64,000 bases of DNA from Rhodocollybia butyracea (Eukaryota > Basidiomycota > Agaricomycetes > Agaricales > Omphalotaceae). Where the stretch lies: the NCBI GenBank assembly GCA_015501585.1, contig JADNRY010000001.1:434001-498000 (forward strand). Direction: 5' to 3'. The notes below the pieces were generated by a model, which did not search any database, was not told the DNA's origin, and saw only the letters and a program-made list of their open reading frames with translations. Below, piece by piece: positions 12,817 to 24,425 of this stretch (its first letter is position 1; each line of letters opens with the position of its first letter). A program made the translations under genes and the position numbers.

Positions 12817-14977
12817 ATGGGCTCAAAAGAAAAAGAACTCAACGCTTCGCGGCCACAGAACCGTCCAAATCGAATCATTGTCGCGTTTTTCCTGACTATA
12901 AGCTTTATAGTCATTGTTTTACTTTCCCGTACGCGTCACGCGTCGTCAACTTCATTCTACGCCGTATGTTCAGCAAGTGGCTCACACGTATACACTGTCG
13001 ACTCGGAGAACCGCGTCACAGAATGCTTAGTTGTGGCCGGAACTGATATTGTCGATACTGGATCTCTGGTTCAAGTGACCGAACGCTCCGCTGCCAGAGG
13101 ACTCGTCTTGGATAATGTGCATTACATTCCAGACGGAGCAATTATAACTCCATCCTTTACTGGTACGAAGGTTTTGAACTTTGCAGATCATTAACTCACT
13201 GTTCTCAGACTCTCACGTCCACTCTCTCGAATACGGGTTCCACCGACTTTTACCACTCGACGACGCAGATTCCGTCCCTGCCGTTGTGGACCTCGTCAAA
13301 TCATTCATTCTCTCCAACCCGTCCGTCCTACACAACACCTCCAAGTGGATTTATGGGTGGGGCTTTGACAGGACACAATGGCCTTCGGAGGACTGGCCAA
13401 ACTACAAGCCATTCGAAGGTGACCCACTCACTAAGGGAAGACCAATTTGGCTGACTTCCAAAGACGGTCATGCAATTTGGACATCGAAAAAAGTTATTGA
13501 GCTTGCCGAGCAGAGGCTTCCTGGAGGACAATGGCCAGAGGAAGTAGAGGGTGGTGTGATTTTCAAAGATGAAGACGGGAAACCAAATGGGATCTTCCTC
13601 GACAACGCTCAATCTCTTATCTATGTCGCACCGCCAGAAGAGGACAATTTTGCGCGGTTCAAGTTTACCGTGGAGGATGCGTTGGCTAATGGCCTGACTG
13701 CAATGCACGATGCTGGATTCCTTCCAGAGACTCTCGAGTTCTATGAAAAGCAAATTAAGAAGGGCAACTTGCCAGTAGGTGGTCCCTCGAGCTTGAATGG
13801 CTTTTTCCTCAACCGTCACCAGATCCGCATGTATGCAATGCACAACTTTAACCCAGCCAATCCGTATTGGGGAAATACAACGAAGAGATTGGACCACAAT
13901 AGGTTGAAGATGAGGAGCGTGAAGCTCATATGTGATGGTTAGTGCAGTGTTAGTCCCCATACTCCACTATGACGACTGAGTAATAACTCCTCAGGTGCCA
14001 TGCGTTCTGGAGGCGCATATGTACGTCTCCCTTCCCTCTTACTCCTCAACGCTCATCTCTCTGTAGCTTTATGAACCCTACACCGATGACCCCACAAACG
14101 TCGGCTTCATGCGTCTCTCCCCTTCTCTCCTCAACTCCACCATCCCCCGCTTCCTCAAAGATGGCTGGCAAGTCAACGCGCACGCAATCGGCGACAAAGC
14201 AAACGGCCTAGTCCTCGACGCGTTCGAAAGAGCCATCGAAGAATACCAACTCGAACAACACTCCACAAACAAACCCATCTCCAGACAAGAGGCCATAACC
14301 TGGTTGAAATCCCTTCGACCTCGGATTGAACATGCCCAGATTATGACCCCTTCAGATTTAGTACGGATTGGCGAGCTAGGTGTAATTGCTTCCATTCAAC
14401 CTACGCATGCCACTGATGATATGTGGTATGGCGAGGCAAAGTTGGGTCCGGAACGTGTCAGGGGCTTGTTTGCGTTTCGGACGATGATGGATGGTGGGGC
14501 GAGGATTACATTAGGTTCGGATATTCCGGTGGAGGGGATTAATCCGTTGGAGGTATGTGTGGACTTAGTCTACCTTGTGTATATAACGTCGTGTTGATAT
14601 CCACTGCAGGGATTCTATGCAGCTATAACACGAGCAGACAAGGCTGGAAATAGTCCGCATGGACCGAATGGGTGGTTCCCAGACCAAAAGCTTACAAGGG
14701 TGGAAGCTTTGAGAGGTAAGTGGTGTATCCTTTCTTCGTTCTTTCTATAATTCACTTACTACCTTTACCCCGTATCACTATAGGAATAACTATCGACCCA
14801 GCTTATGCCTCATTCTCTGACGACATCCTCGGGTCTCTCGAACCAGGTAAAAAAGCCGATTTCGTTGTATTATCAAAGGATATCAATGTTGTTCCAACGA
14901 GAGAGATTTTGGATACAAAGGTTTTGGTTACGGTGTTGGATGGCAAGATTGTTTATAGAGATGAAAAATCTATGTAA
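12817..14977 (+). CDS. Membrane-anchored YtcJ-type amidohydrolase (Amidohydro_3)
   Basis: This is a metal-dependent hydrolase of the amidohydrolase superfamily. The start at 12817 gives a short basic cytosolic tail, then a hydrophobic segment (IIVAFFLTISFIVIVLLS, about residues 22-40), suggesting a signal anchor with the catalytic domain on the lumenal or outer side. The metal-binding DSHVH follows an intron near 13205. Later landmarks are GLTAMHDAGF, KLICDGAMRSGGAY, NAHAIGDKANGLVLDAFE, RIEHAQIMTPSDLVRIGELG, the late SDIPVEGINPLEGFYAAITR and LEPGKKADFVVLS. These are the usual order of YtcJ proteins, and the gene has about six exons. The substrate is unknown; bacterial and fungal relatives act on N-formimino or N-acyl amide-type substrates, so I do not assign one. 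Confidence 0.85.
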
Positions 14978-15229
14978 ATAGGTACATTCTGTAGTGGAAT
15001 AAAATTACAAGATGAAATGCAGTGGACTGTACTGCGATGCAAGCATATATAACCTATTGGGAGAGGGAAGGGCATGAGGTTGAATAAGGTGTTCAGCACA
15101 AAGAGACAAAGAGTCTAAGTTCTAGCTTGCGTACAATGTCGAAGGCGAAGAGATGGAATACTGGCATTACAAAAAAAAATACAACCTTAGCTATTTCTAA
15201 ATATCCAAAGTGGTGAGGTATAGTAGTAT
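14978..15229. other. Convergent 3' flanks
   Basis: This short AT-rich stretch separates the end of the amidohydrolase gene (+) and the end of THR4 (-). Nothing else was seen. Confidence 0.5.
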
Positions 15230-17077
15230 TCATACTCTATCTTCGATGACACGCTTAACAAGCTCAATATCGGCGCTCTCGACGTCTACCACGCGCCTCT
15301 CTTTTTGTAGGAGCCCCTTGAACTCTTCTGGCATGATCTGACTCTCAAAGTTAAATTGTGGTGAATCCTCGAGTGCAGTAGAGACCGCTTCAGAAAATTT
15401 AGCGGGGTGAGCGGTAGACAGTATAATTTGATTATAAGACAGTGGACTGTAAAAGTCATCAATAAGACGAATAGCTTCGAGGTGGTAGAGGAATCTTACT
15501 TATGCTGTGCCATCCGGGCTGCAGCAGACAAACCGACGGCAGTGTGAGGGTCGACGACATATGATGGAGTTCCAAGGAAATGGGCCTTGATAGTTTCGAG
15601 TGTCTACGTAGGCCAAAAAAATTAACATCACTATTTACAAAAGTAGACACGAAACTAACCTGCTCGTCGCTGACTCTTTCTGCACAAAAATCGCGACGTG
15701 CGCTTTCAAGTACAGAAGTGGGAACCTCGACGCGTCCGTCGCTCTTCATTTTGCTCATCCATCCGGCAACAGTCTCTCCTGCTTTACCACGGGGATCTAC
15801 CTCCGTTTGAGGTACATTTTCGAACGCAAGATACCACAGGAGCCTCTCAAAGTTACTAGAGACCAATATATCCATCGCTGGACTTAAAGTCTCCTTCACT
15901 CCACTGCTATCCTGAGTCCCCTGCTTACCATCTGATGATCCGGCAGCTGGTTCCATCGAAGGGGCGACATCTATGGGAGAAGAATCTGCTTTTTCGTATC
16001 TACCAGTCTTCCAGAACCGTGCAAGAATGTCATTGGCATTGGTCGCAACGCCCAGCTTTCCAGCCATTGGTAAGCCCATCTTCTTAGCGTAGTATCCAGC
16101 GAGGATATCACCAAAGTTCCCTGTTGGGACGACAAATTGAACATCGGCATCCCCACCAGTAGCACGACGTAAGCTGAAATAAGCAAGGAAGTAATATACG
16201 GTTTGCGCTAGGATACGGGCCCAGTTGATCGAGTTCACAGCTCCAAGACGATGCTTTGCGTTGAATTGAGTGTCCGCAAAGAGGGCCTTGACGATGTCCT
16301 ATGCATACATAGTAAGCAAAACGCAGTAGTGTCGAGTAGTAAAGCATTTACTTGACAATCGTCAAATGTCCCCTTAACGGCCAAGTTGTGCACATTGCTG
16401 TCAGTAACAGTAGTCATTTGGGCCTCCTGGATAGGAGAAACACGACCTTTTGGATGTAAAATGAAGATGGAAATGTTGGCTTTATTGCGGAGGCCGTAGA
16501 TTGCAGCACTGGAGATGGATTTAGACGAATTTCAAGTGCATGAAAAAGATCTTACCTCCCAGTATCCCCGCTGGTGGCTCCTACGACCGTCAATTTCTCT
16601 TTGACGGTGACATTCCTCTCGTTCCTCCGCTGCAGAAAGAACTCGAACAAATTGCCTAAAAGCTGTAGCGCCACGTCCTTGAAAGCCCATGTCGGCCCAT
16701 GCCACAGTTCCAGCACGTATTTTTTGTCTCCGAGCCTTTTGAGTGGTGTAACTTCCGGATGGCGGAAGTTGGCGTACGATTTGACCACCAGGTTGCGAAG
16801 TTCGGATTCGGAAATCTCATCCCGTGAGATGAACAGCGATAACACTGTAACAGAGAGATCGATGAAAGAATATTCTTTCCAATCGTTTTTCCAGTTTCCA
16901 GGTAATTTTGGTATGGAGGTGGGGATGTAAAGACCTCCGTTAGGAGCTAGACCGGTCAGAACGGTCTGGATTGTCAGGACCGTCAGTGAGTCTATGATCT
17001 GGACAGAGACAGAAATTTATACCGACATCTTCAAAAGAAAGCTCCTCGGAGCCTCCCCGAGTCGAGAAATACTTCAT
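15230..17077 (-). CDS. THR4: Threonine synthase
   Basis: This PLP enzyme converts O-phosphohomoserine to threonine in the last step of threonine synthesis. The start at 17077 gives MKYFSTRGGSEELSFED, the classic THR4 N-terminus, then after one intron TVLTGLAPNGGLYIP. The PLP lysine lies in WHGPTWAFKDVALQLLGN (near 16690), followed by TVVGATSGDTG. Further exons hold SINWARILAQTVYYFLAY, VPTGNFGDILAGYYAKKMGL, and a C-terminal VDPHTAVGLSAAARM region. The protein ends in KRVIEDRV at 15230. An Asp/Ser-rich insert near 15880-15980 (PSMEPAAGSSDGKQGTQDSS) is longer than in yeast and is probably a surface loop. No missing key residue was seen. It has the same direction as the HAD gene upstream, with about 580 bp between them. 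Confidence 0.93.
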
Positions 17078-17136
17078 GGATGACTCCGAAATGAATCAGA
17101 AAAGATTTCGCTCGATCTTGGGCGCTTAGACATATT

Positions 17137-17589
17137 TTATGTAAGCAATATTGTTCCATTTAGGAACCAGGAAGACTTAGACACGCAACAGTGGGACGAA
17201 CTTTCACGCTCCTGGTCACCAGTAGTCGACAGAGGCAAACGTGGCCGGTGGAGGGGGTGAATAACTATATCCGGTGTATCGGTTTCAACCGGAAAGATCA
17301 TGCATAGGAGGTCCGTGCAGCAAACAGGCAACGATTGCCGGTCACCATAGTAGTACTCTCGAGAAACGCGATGCGTTCTTCCACCCTAAGAAACACACGT
17401 TCAAAACCTGAAACGTGTTCCACACGATCCAATACACGAAGAAGCTGGTCATTGTAGGCGATATCAGGAGCATCGCAAACAGGGGACATGGGTTGGACGG
17501 CTATTCAACGTCAACATAGAAAATCCATTAATGTGAGGAGCATACAAGGCAGTACTGGGGGAAGGAGAAATAGGCAAAAATGCAGGCAT
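17137..17589 (-). CDS. Doubtful small coiled-coil protein
   Basis: Between THR4 and the HAD gene, the minus strand can be read from an ATG at 17589 (MPAFLPISPSP) through a 55-nt GT...AG gap into VQPMSPVCDAPDIAYNDQLL and then RVLDRVEHVSGFERVFLRVE-ERIAFLEST, which has heptad-like spacing. Downstream exons cannot be fixed; one frame reaches a stop at 17137. The helical stretch is better than random sequence, but the gene may be a transcribed flank. No family is recognised. Confidence 0.3.
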
Positions 17590-17655
17590 GAAGGACGTCG
17601 TTGAAAATATATTTATATCCGTACTTGAAGAATACTGTGCATTCGGTCATAGCAA

Positions 17656-18732
17656 CTAGCACAAAGGACACAAGATATCCGCCAAGGCATTTAGTCCACA
17701 GCTGCTAGTTCCGTCCCTGCCAGATATAAAGATATCGGATTCTCGCTGAACTTGAAGCATATCCTCGTGCGGATCTTCGGTTGTACGCTGGATGTACGCA
17801 GTCTTCATTCCGCTACAATTATCAGGGGAAAAATGCATTAGTAGAGCGACAAACCAAAGAGAAACAAAATAACATTTTTGCAGCAGCTCGGAGGTCATAC
17901 GCATGAGCAGCTACCATGGTACAATCCTCGGGCGCTAACTGAAGAAGGTCCAATGTGGCTTGATAGATTCTGGGGTCTGGCTTTCGGAGTTTGATAAATC
18001 AACAATTACTGTGCTTGAGTCGTGCATCGAGGCATACCTTGGTCAGTCCAAGGAGCTGGGAAGAGAAGAGAGTATGGAAAGGCAGCTGCGACGATTGTAT
18101 GAGATCCAACTGGAAACGGGTCGTCCCATTGGCTAACACGACTCTAGTATATTGTGAGTTATGTTCAAAAGCCCGCTTTTTTACACACTCACATAAAATA
18201 ATGCCTTTTAAGTCTAGAGAGACCTTCGATAGCATCTGGCCACGCTATATCCACGTTAGTACTGTATGCACAGTTGTTGAGCGCCCGCCCGCATCCCCAT
18301 TCTCCCTTGCTTACCATCTTGATGATGCCAACTTTGTACCAGTTTAGTTCTGATATCATCTCCCCAAACATCGTTGGTCACTAGGGTCTTTGTTCGACAC
18401 AGGAGTTGATCCAGTACTCTGCGATGGGTTACATCAATATCTTCCTGGGGCTCGCCTTTTTCAAACCGCTGATGGATTTCACGGAAGAATCCGGCTCTTG
18501 AACAACGGATTTCGCTTTGTGTGGTGTAATATCAGTATTACAACGGTACTCACCTCCAGTCGGACGCAAAACACAACAAATCTTCGTCCGTGTGCAGGTT
18601 GGGCAATGAATTGGATGTTTCTAAACATTTTTGCTTTAAGGCAGCAACAATGGATGTAGACCAGTCGGTACAGGTACCCATCAGGTCAAAAATAAGAGCC
18701 CCAGAGATATCTGAGCTTGAGCGTACATTCAT
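17656..18732 (-). CDS. HAD-superfamily hydrolase, haloacid-dehalogenase type
   Basis: The start at 18732 gives MNVRSSSDISGALIFDLMGT, with motif I FDLMGTCTDW carrying the Asp nucleophile. Motif II is in VLANGTTRFQ (near 18130). Motif III Lys is in QLLGLTK-PDPRIYQATLDL, split by an intron near 18000. Motif IV is MVAAHAYDLRAAA followed by GMKTAYIQRTTEDPHEDM (near 17780-17920). The order and spacing match the fungal (S)-2-haloacid dehalogenase-like branch, type II, which hydrolyses small acids or phosphates. The true substrate of fungal members is mostly unknown. The cap domain falls in the several small exons around 18180-18560. It ends ALADILCPLC. The protein is about 240-260 residues, normal for the family. 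Confidence 0.8.
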
Positions 18733-19223
18733 ACTTTGCCGTAGCTGAACAAAATCGGTTAATAAGCGCTGGAGTGGCGTCTGATATATACCGACACTGT
18801 CGGTAAATCAAACGCAGCAACTGCATCAAAGCAACCTTCGTCGACGCAACATGCTGGATCAGCTGTGAATACTTGGCTACTATTCCCCTTTTGTAGATAG
18901 TAAGTAATCCTCTTCAACGGAAGATATGTCCGCCGACTTCAGCGCTCGCCGCTCATGGTTATTTTACATTGGCACGTAATCTAACCCTTGTATTCCGGAA
19001 TGCTAATAAATTATATAGTCCAGGGCATTTCGAGGCGTCACATTAAAGAATATAACGTGGTTCGTGTGTAGATCAGAGACGGAGCGGTTGAAATTCCGGT
19101 GGGCATTCGCGGAAGTAGCACGGTAAATGTGTAGTGGTTACAACCTTGAATGTTCAACTTTCCAGATATCAGAGTCATCAACGGCAAGGGCACCCATGTT
19201 CCAAATTATGGGGCACATAATAC
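18733..19223. other. Intergenic, 491 bp
   Basis: This is upstream of the HAD gene and downstream of the helical-protein gene, both on the minus strand. No coding frame or repeat was recognised. Confidence 0.4.
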
Positions 19224-20715
19224 CTATTTACGACGAGAGTCCGATCCCGAGTAAACATCCAAAGCTTCCGCGACTGACAAATACAAAGTATGGCCTGACT
19301 CGACGTATGCCTTGACGCAGAAAGGAATATGCTATTTGAAGGGTTCTTAGAACCATAAATGCATGCACTTTTAGCAATTGTGGCGTACCAAAGGTTCCCT
19401 ATCCTCCTGCAGCCATCGTAAGATATCAAGGCAGTCCGCTTGTAGCCTTGCCCATATTGATACAAAGAAAGTAAGGCTTGGTTCGGTCATGATGATCTCT
19501 TCTGATACAAGACTTGGTATAGCTATTCGAACCGTGGTTGTGATATCGGTTTGACGATGAGATACTTGTGAATTGTATAACGCATGAGCTATGCCATTCT
19601 GAGTGTCTAGGATGTGAAAATTTAGAACATCTGTTGGAAAATACACTAAGAATTGACGGCCTACCTTCCAAGGCTTCATACAATTTCTTAATTGTGGTCA
19701 GCACGGGGCCGGGGAATATCTGGAAAAGTTATGAGCGTCGACTGTTGGATATCTGGATCAAGTGCAACGCACCAGCTGCCTGTGTGAGAATTTCGTACAC
19801 CTGGAGGACATTCGAAGTGCTGAGAACGTAAGGAGCGTTACATCTGGTTCAGTCACCTGTCCATTCTGCTTTGGATCAGTTGGGAATTTCCAGCTTCCAA
19901 GTTCAAACGTACGAATAAATATATCCTAGGAACATAAACAAGGTCAGTGAGATGCGGTGTATTTTGTGATCGGTTACAGACTGGCGAATCGTCTTCTCGA
20001 GCTCGGAGTATTTGGCCATGAGATCTTCTGGTTCCTTTTGGACGTCTGTCTTAAACTTTGCAATCTTAACAAAGTCTGCGTGAAAAGAGGTAAGATTGCC
20101 ATTGAGCTTGAGCTGGTCTTCGACAAGGGCGCGGGTGTTCGACATGGTGTCTGATGAAATCTAAAATGTCAATGAGTCCTGAACTCGAGACAAATGATCC
20201 ACTTCGCCAACATTCATGAACGACTCCAAAATCTGTGCGGTTTCAGTGCATTGTTGTACCCCATTCTCTTCGGTGTTCCGAACAGTCAGTGGTAAAATAA
20301 CTGCACAAAACACTGTTCATACAAAGTGTTGGTCAATGTCATTGCGAATCCGACAGCCACTTACTTTTGAGACGCGCAGATATGATCATTGCGTTGGCTC
20401 TATGATGCCTTACTATTTCCGTAAAGTCCTGGGGACGAGGACAAAGTGAATTTAAATCCCGAAAGACACCAAGAAGTATACCTTCTGAAAGGCAGTCCAC
20501 TTCGGTGCAAGAGGTTCGCCACCTGGCGCAGATTGCATATCGAAAGTCCGAAGTTGAGTGGATATAGTTTCAAAGGTCTTCAGAAGAGCAGTTCCAGAAT
20601 CCGATAGTTTCTGGCAAGCCTCTTTGAGGCTCTGCATCACCTCGTCGTCGTTGAACACTCGGATAGCATCGGGATAAGACAAAGACTTCGGTTTAGCATG
20701 CGAGGGCGAGGTCAT
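19224..20715 (-). CDS. All-helical protein of unknown function
   Basis: I cannot name the family. The start at 20715 gives MTSPSHAKPKSLSYPDAIRV, then amphipathic helices: VMQSLKEACQKLSDSGTALL, DFTEIVRHHRANAMIISARL, and a long QLKLNGNLTSFHADFVKIAK-type helix ending at EKTIRQS. A less helical middle (DIFIRTFELGSWKFPTDPKQ) precedes PGPVLTTIKKLYEALEDVLN. The C-terminal half holds LTFFVSIWARLQADCLDILR and a last exon ending in ALDVYSGSDSRRK (stop at 19224). About six introns splice in frame: a 51-nt one removes an in-frame stop near 20162, and another is long (19720-19856, 137 nt). There is no signal peptide and no clear membrane segment. The pattern of long helices around a short non-helical middle recalls alpha-helical pore-forming proteins, but this is only a structural analogy and no toxin motif was found. 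Confidence 0.6.
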
Positions 20716-21344
20716 GGTAGTAGGTAGGCAGAATTTTAGGAACCACTCTGTGCTATTTAAGCGCTACCGTCAGATCTGCTGCTGTTTAGATTCACAACAA
20801 ACTGTCACCAAACATACATACCCAAAACAGACAGTATTCAATCAAAAGGCGGATCCGACATACGGATATATTTACTCATTGATACCTAAAAGTGGAATTA
20901 GTGGAGGATTTGATTCGTAAGTGCCTGTACCGGTTCACCGAAGTATGGTGGATCGGGCATCATGTAGCCTATCCTGGACACAAAACCGAGTCCTCTGGGC
21001 GACGACCCCGTAAAGAATGACAATTTGGCAGTGTCTCTCTGAAACTTGAGTTTATGCGTTCGAGGTGTAAGTCGACGGAAGACCTTCACCACAACTGAAT
21101 AAAGAACAAGGTTATGATGACCGCGAAGAAAGATAGCTGTTCAATGATGACTCTTGTTTCATCATCACCGACTGAGAAACTTGCTCATGGGCGGCAAAAT
21201 TCGCGAAAATCAATGACAACTCGGGTAAAGTACAGTTATAATACAATGTTCAAGAATGACTGCAGAATCAAAGGAATATGTACAACTGCAGAATCAAAGG
21301 AATATGTACACTACAAAGTTGAGCTAACACTAACTATTTTGTGC
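20716..21344. other. Intergenic with a tandem duplication
   Basis: This separates the helical-protein gene start from the F-box/WD40 gene end. It contains the 26-bp tandem duplication listed separately. A short minus-strand frame at 20898-21092 has no supporting features. Confidence 0.4.
21259..21310. repeat. Perfect 26-bp tandem duplication
   Basis: The 26-bp unit beginning ACTGCAGAATC at 21259 is repeated exactly at 21285-21310. It lies just 3' of the F-box/WD40 gene. Perfect identity suggests a recent duplication. Confidence 0.9.
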
Positions 21345-24194
21345 TCAGAGAAAAAGGTGGGCGGTCTCCAACCCACGAGAGAAGTCGGCGACAACAATCT
21401 TCTGGTCGTGAGATGTGCTGCAAAAGGAAGGTCAGATTACGCTTAAAAGAACAACATAAAAACCTACCTAACTATCCTCCCAACGTCAAATTTGACATCA
21501 AAGATATGGCTAGTATGGGCGTTCCTGAAGACTCTAAGCAGGCTTTTATCCCCATCTCGCGAAGTCTCATTAACATTGCCATTCATAACGTCTTTGATAT
21601 CCCAGACCCTCAGGCTCCTGTCATAACTGGCGCTCACAAGGAGACCACTTGTAGGGTCGAAAGCCAGCGCTCGAACAAGCGCTTCATGGCCTTGAAGAGT
21701 CCGCAAGCACTTTCCAGTAAAGGAGGACCAAATCTTGATTTTCCAGTCGCTCGAGCCCGAGATGATGAGTCCACTCTGCAGACGCCAGTCAGAATCGCAC
21801 GAAAGAAATCTTGAAGTGTCGAAAACTCACACTATACTCGATGCATGCTAACCCTCGATCATGACCTTCAAAGGTTCGCAGCCTCTCACCACTACTGGCG
21901 TCCCACAAAATCATCTTCCCATCGCCACTGGCGCTTACCACCCTGCCATCTTCCATGCCAACAGCATTGACTGGACCCTCATGTCCCCGCAGAGTTCGAT
22001 GCGGTGTTAACGTTCGACGATTCCAGACTCGGATGGTGGTATCTTTAGAACTACAAGGGTTTTAGCTGCCAATCTCCGAGAAGCGACATGAAACTAACCA
22101 GCTTACGATCCAATCATCGTCAACTCGCAAATCAAGAACACCTCCCGAATGACCGCGGAGAACAGTGCGTACACGAGCGTCTACTTTGTATTGGCCGGAT
22201 TTTGACCAGGCCATATAAACATCCCACACACATATTGTGCAGTCGCTGGACCCAGAGAACATTGTTCCCTTCCTGACGATGGCATTCTCTTGATCCAAAA
22301 AATCATCGGGGATTTGATCCAAATCATCAGAGTCGTCACTCTCCTCGTCCTCTGTCTTCCAGATAAACTTGAGACAAAGAACACTCCCTGCGTGCCCATC
22401 AACCAGCTCTAATTCCTGTGCATCATAAGTTTCCTGGGATACAAATGTTCTGCCACGTCCAAAGGTACCTATGCACTTTGCGGTGTTTGCACTCCACATT
22501 TTGATAGTCCGGTCTCGCGAACCAGTAATGAAAATTTTATCAAATGCAAAGGCAGGGGATGATGGGAGTTCGATGCAGTAAACACTGGATGTTGCTATGA
22601 GCAAAGGATACCCAACAATAAAAAGAAGAAATACGAACCTGTCGCTGTGCCCACTAAGCTTCATCACATCTGGTTCCCATTTGTCCCAGTGTTCGGTCAA
22701 GATAGTTGGCATCGACTGAACAAGCCTTGAATCGCGGATATCCCTGATGGTGGAAGTTGAAAGAGAAGACCTCGAAGATACCGTGGCCGAAGATACCGAC
22801 AAATTGTGATCCGTTCCATACATCGGCGTAAGAGATGAAGAGCGGGAAACATGAAAATCGATATCGATACTGGAGTCCGATGGAGAGTACGTTGAATCAG
22901 CAGAGACATGCCTGGTGAACGCAGTTCCTGCCCATCGTCTATCCAACTCCAATCTGTCCTGGTATAATTTGAAGTAGTCGAGTGATGATACCTCGGGTTC
23001 ATGAGGTGTAGTCAAGGAGCTGGAATCGACCGGCAATGCGGGCAGTTCTTTATCTCGCCCAGTGGTGGCCTTCCTCCGATTCGAAAGGTATTCCTGTATT
23101 GCTACGTAATCCTTTGTAATGCCACCCCCAGATTTGCCGTTACCCCAACGAAACTCAAAAAGGGTACGCCACACAGAATTGTCCAGAGCGAGCTCACGCC
23201 AAGTTTTGGACACTGAGGCGCATATGAGGATGATTTGCAGACTCTGTCCGGGGGTGAAGACGGCATCCTGAAGGAAAGACATTTGAGAGCTCCATAACGT
23301 CGAATTACGTGGAAGTTGGTAGGGTGAGAGTATGGGTTGGGTATAGGAAAGTCCTGCGGCAAGAAATTCGAAGACATACAACGCAATCTCTGTGGGAAGC
23401 ATGGTCAAGATGTCTATTCCAGTGACAACCCTCGCCCGACTGAAGCTGCCCTTTACACCTCCACGCCACATAGCGCCGCCATAACGGTAATGATCCGTGG
23501 GGACGAAACAGGCCTCGTCGTCAACATCGATTAGTTCTCCTTCTTCTCCGTCCAAAGGCGGAAGATCTGAGTAATTGATGTAAGAATATTGAGAAGAGAT
23601 GGAATGTCGCATTGAAGAGCAGTCAAAGCTGTCATCGTGCAACCAAAAGTCATTGCTGTCGTCAGCAAGCATTTGTTGGCTACTCCTGCTTGTATAGTTG
23701 CTCGCCTTTCCTTTACCTTTGGTCAGGCGATTTACTGGAGACGGCGAGCTGGACATGTAACTAGAAAACATGGAATGTCTGTGAATTTCGTTGGGAGGGG
23801 TATATGTCTGGGGCGTAATTGACGAGCGAGAAGTGGATATAATGTTCTTGGTCGGAGATGACATCAGGACGTCCCATATACGAGGTAACAGGGACTTTAA
23901 CGATGAGCCAGAATTGGTGGCTTGTGTCGGGCTAGAGCTAGGAAAGGGAACAGACGAGGAGACGTAGTTTAATGTCGGCGTAGAATATATGGCTGCTCGT
24001 CGTCCAAATGACCCGAAGCCTTTGTATGGTGTTCCGGTATTATAGCTATAGTCTTCAAGCTCTGCTTCATCAGTTCCAATGAGAGAAAAATCAGAGGTGC
24101 TTAGAGAGGGAGATTTCGACCTTGGGGGAGTGTATGAAGTGGATGCTGTGGCGTTGTAATGGCTCGTGCGAGGAGGTGTGAACGGTGCAGACAT
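21345..24194 (-). CDS. F-box/WD40 protein, Cdc4/Met30/Pop1-like SCF substrate receptor
   Basis: The start at 24194 (MSAPFTPPRTSHYNATAST) leads to a Ser/Thr-rich disordered region of about 240 residues with many TP/SP sites. The F-box starts at DILTMLPTEIALYVFEFLAA and continues after an insert with ICASVSKTWRELALDNSVWR. A linker is followed by a WD40 propeller: VMKLSGHSD, IFITGSRDRTIKMWSANTAK, LELVDGHAGSVLCLKF, MFSGSSDCTICVWDVYMAW, VLRGHSGGVLDLRVDDDWIV, then exons with RTLRGHEGPVNAVG and MRTLQGHEALVRALAFDPTS. It ends TAHLFL at 21345. An acidic insert (DEESDDSDDLDQ) sits inside one blade. Such proteins bind Skp1 by the F-box and phosphodegrons by the propeller. Which yeast orthologue it matches cannot be decided by eye, and the propeller seems interrupted by loops. 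Confidence 0.85.
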
Positions 24195-24425
24195 ATAAAG
24201 AGGAATTGAAATAAAAAGTGGTAGCGTTGACGTTCCAAATAGAATACCCCTTCCCCCTCTCAGTGTTCTGTTTGTTGTATTCTTTCTGCAAGTTTGGAGA
24301 AAGAGTGGTTTAAGCTGAGCACTGAACGTCGAAGGTCGTGACGGTCGTTGAACAATTAATGTTGAACTAATTCAAGTGGGAAAATCACGTTGCAACTGCG
24401 GTCCGGACATTCCGATACTTTTCAT
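24195..24425. other. Intergenic, tandem genes
   Basis: This lies between two minus-strand genes and holds the upstream region of the F-box/WD40 gene. No further signal was seen. Confidence 0.4.

Noticed and set aside
19780..19830. Candidate 28-nt exon (VYEILTQAA) in the helical-protein gene
   Set aside because: Including it breaks the frame; skipping it (one 137-nt intron) keeps both flanking exons in phase.
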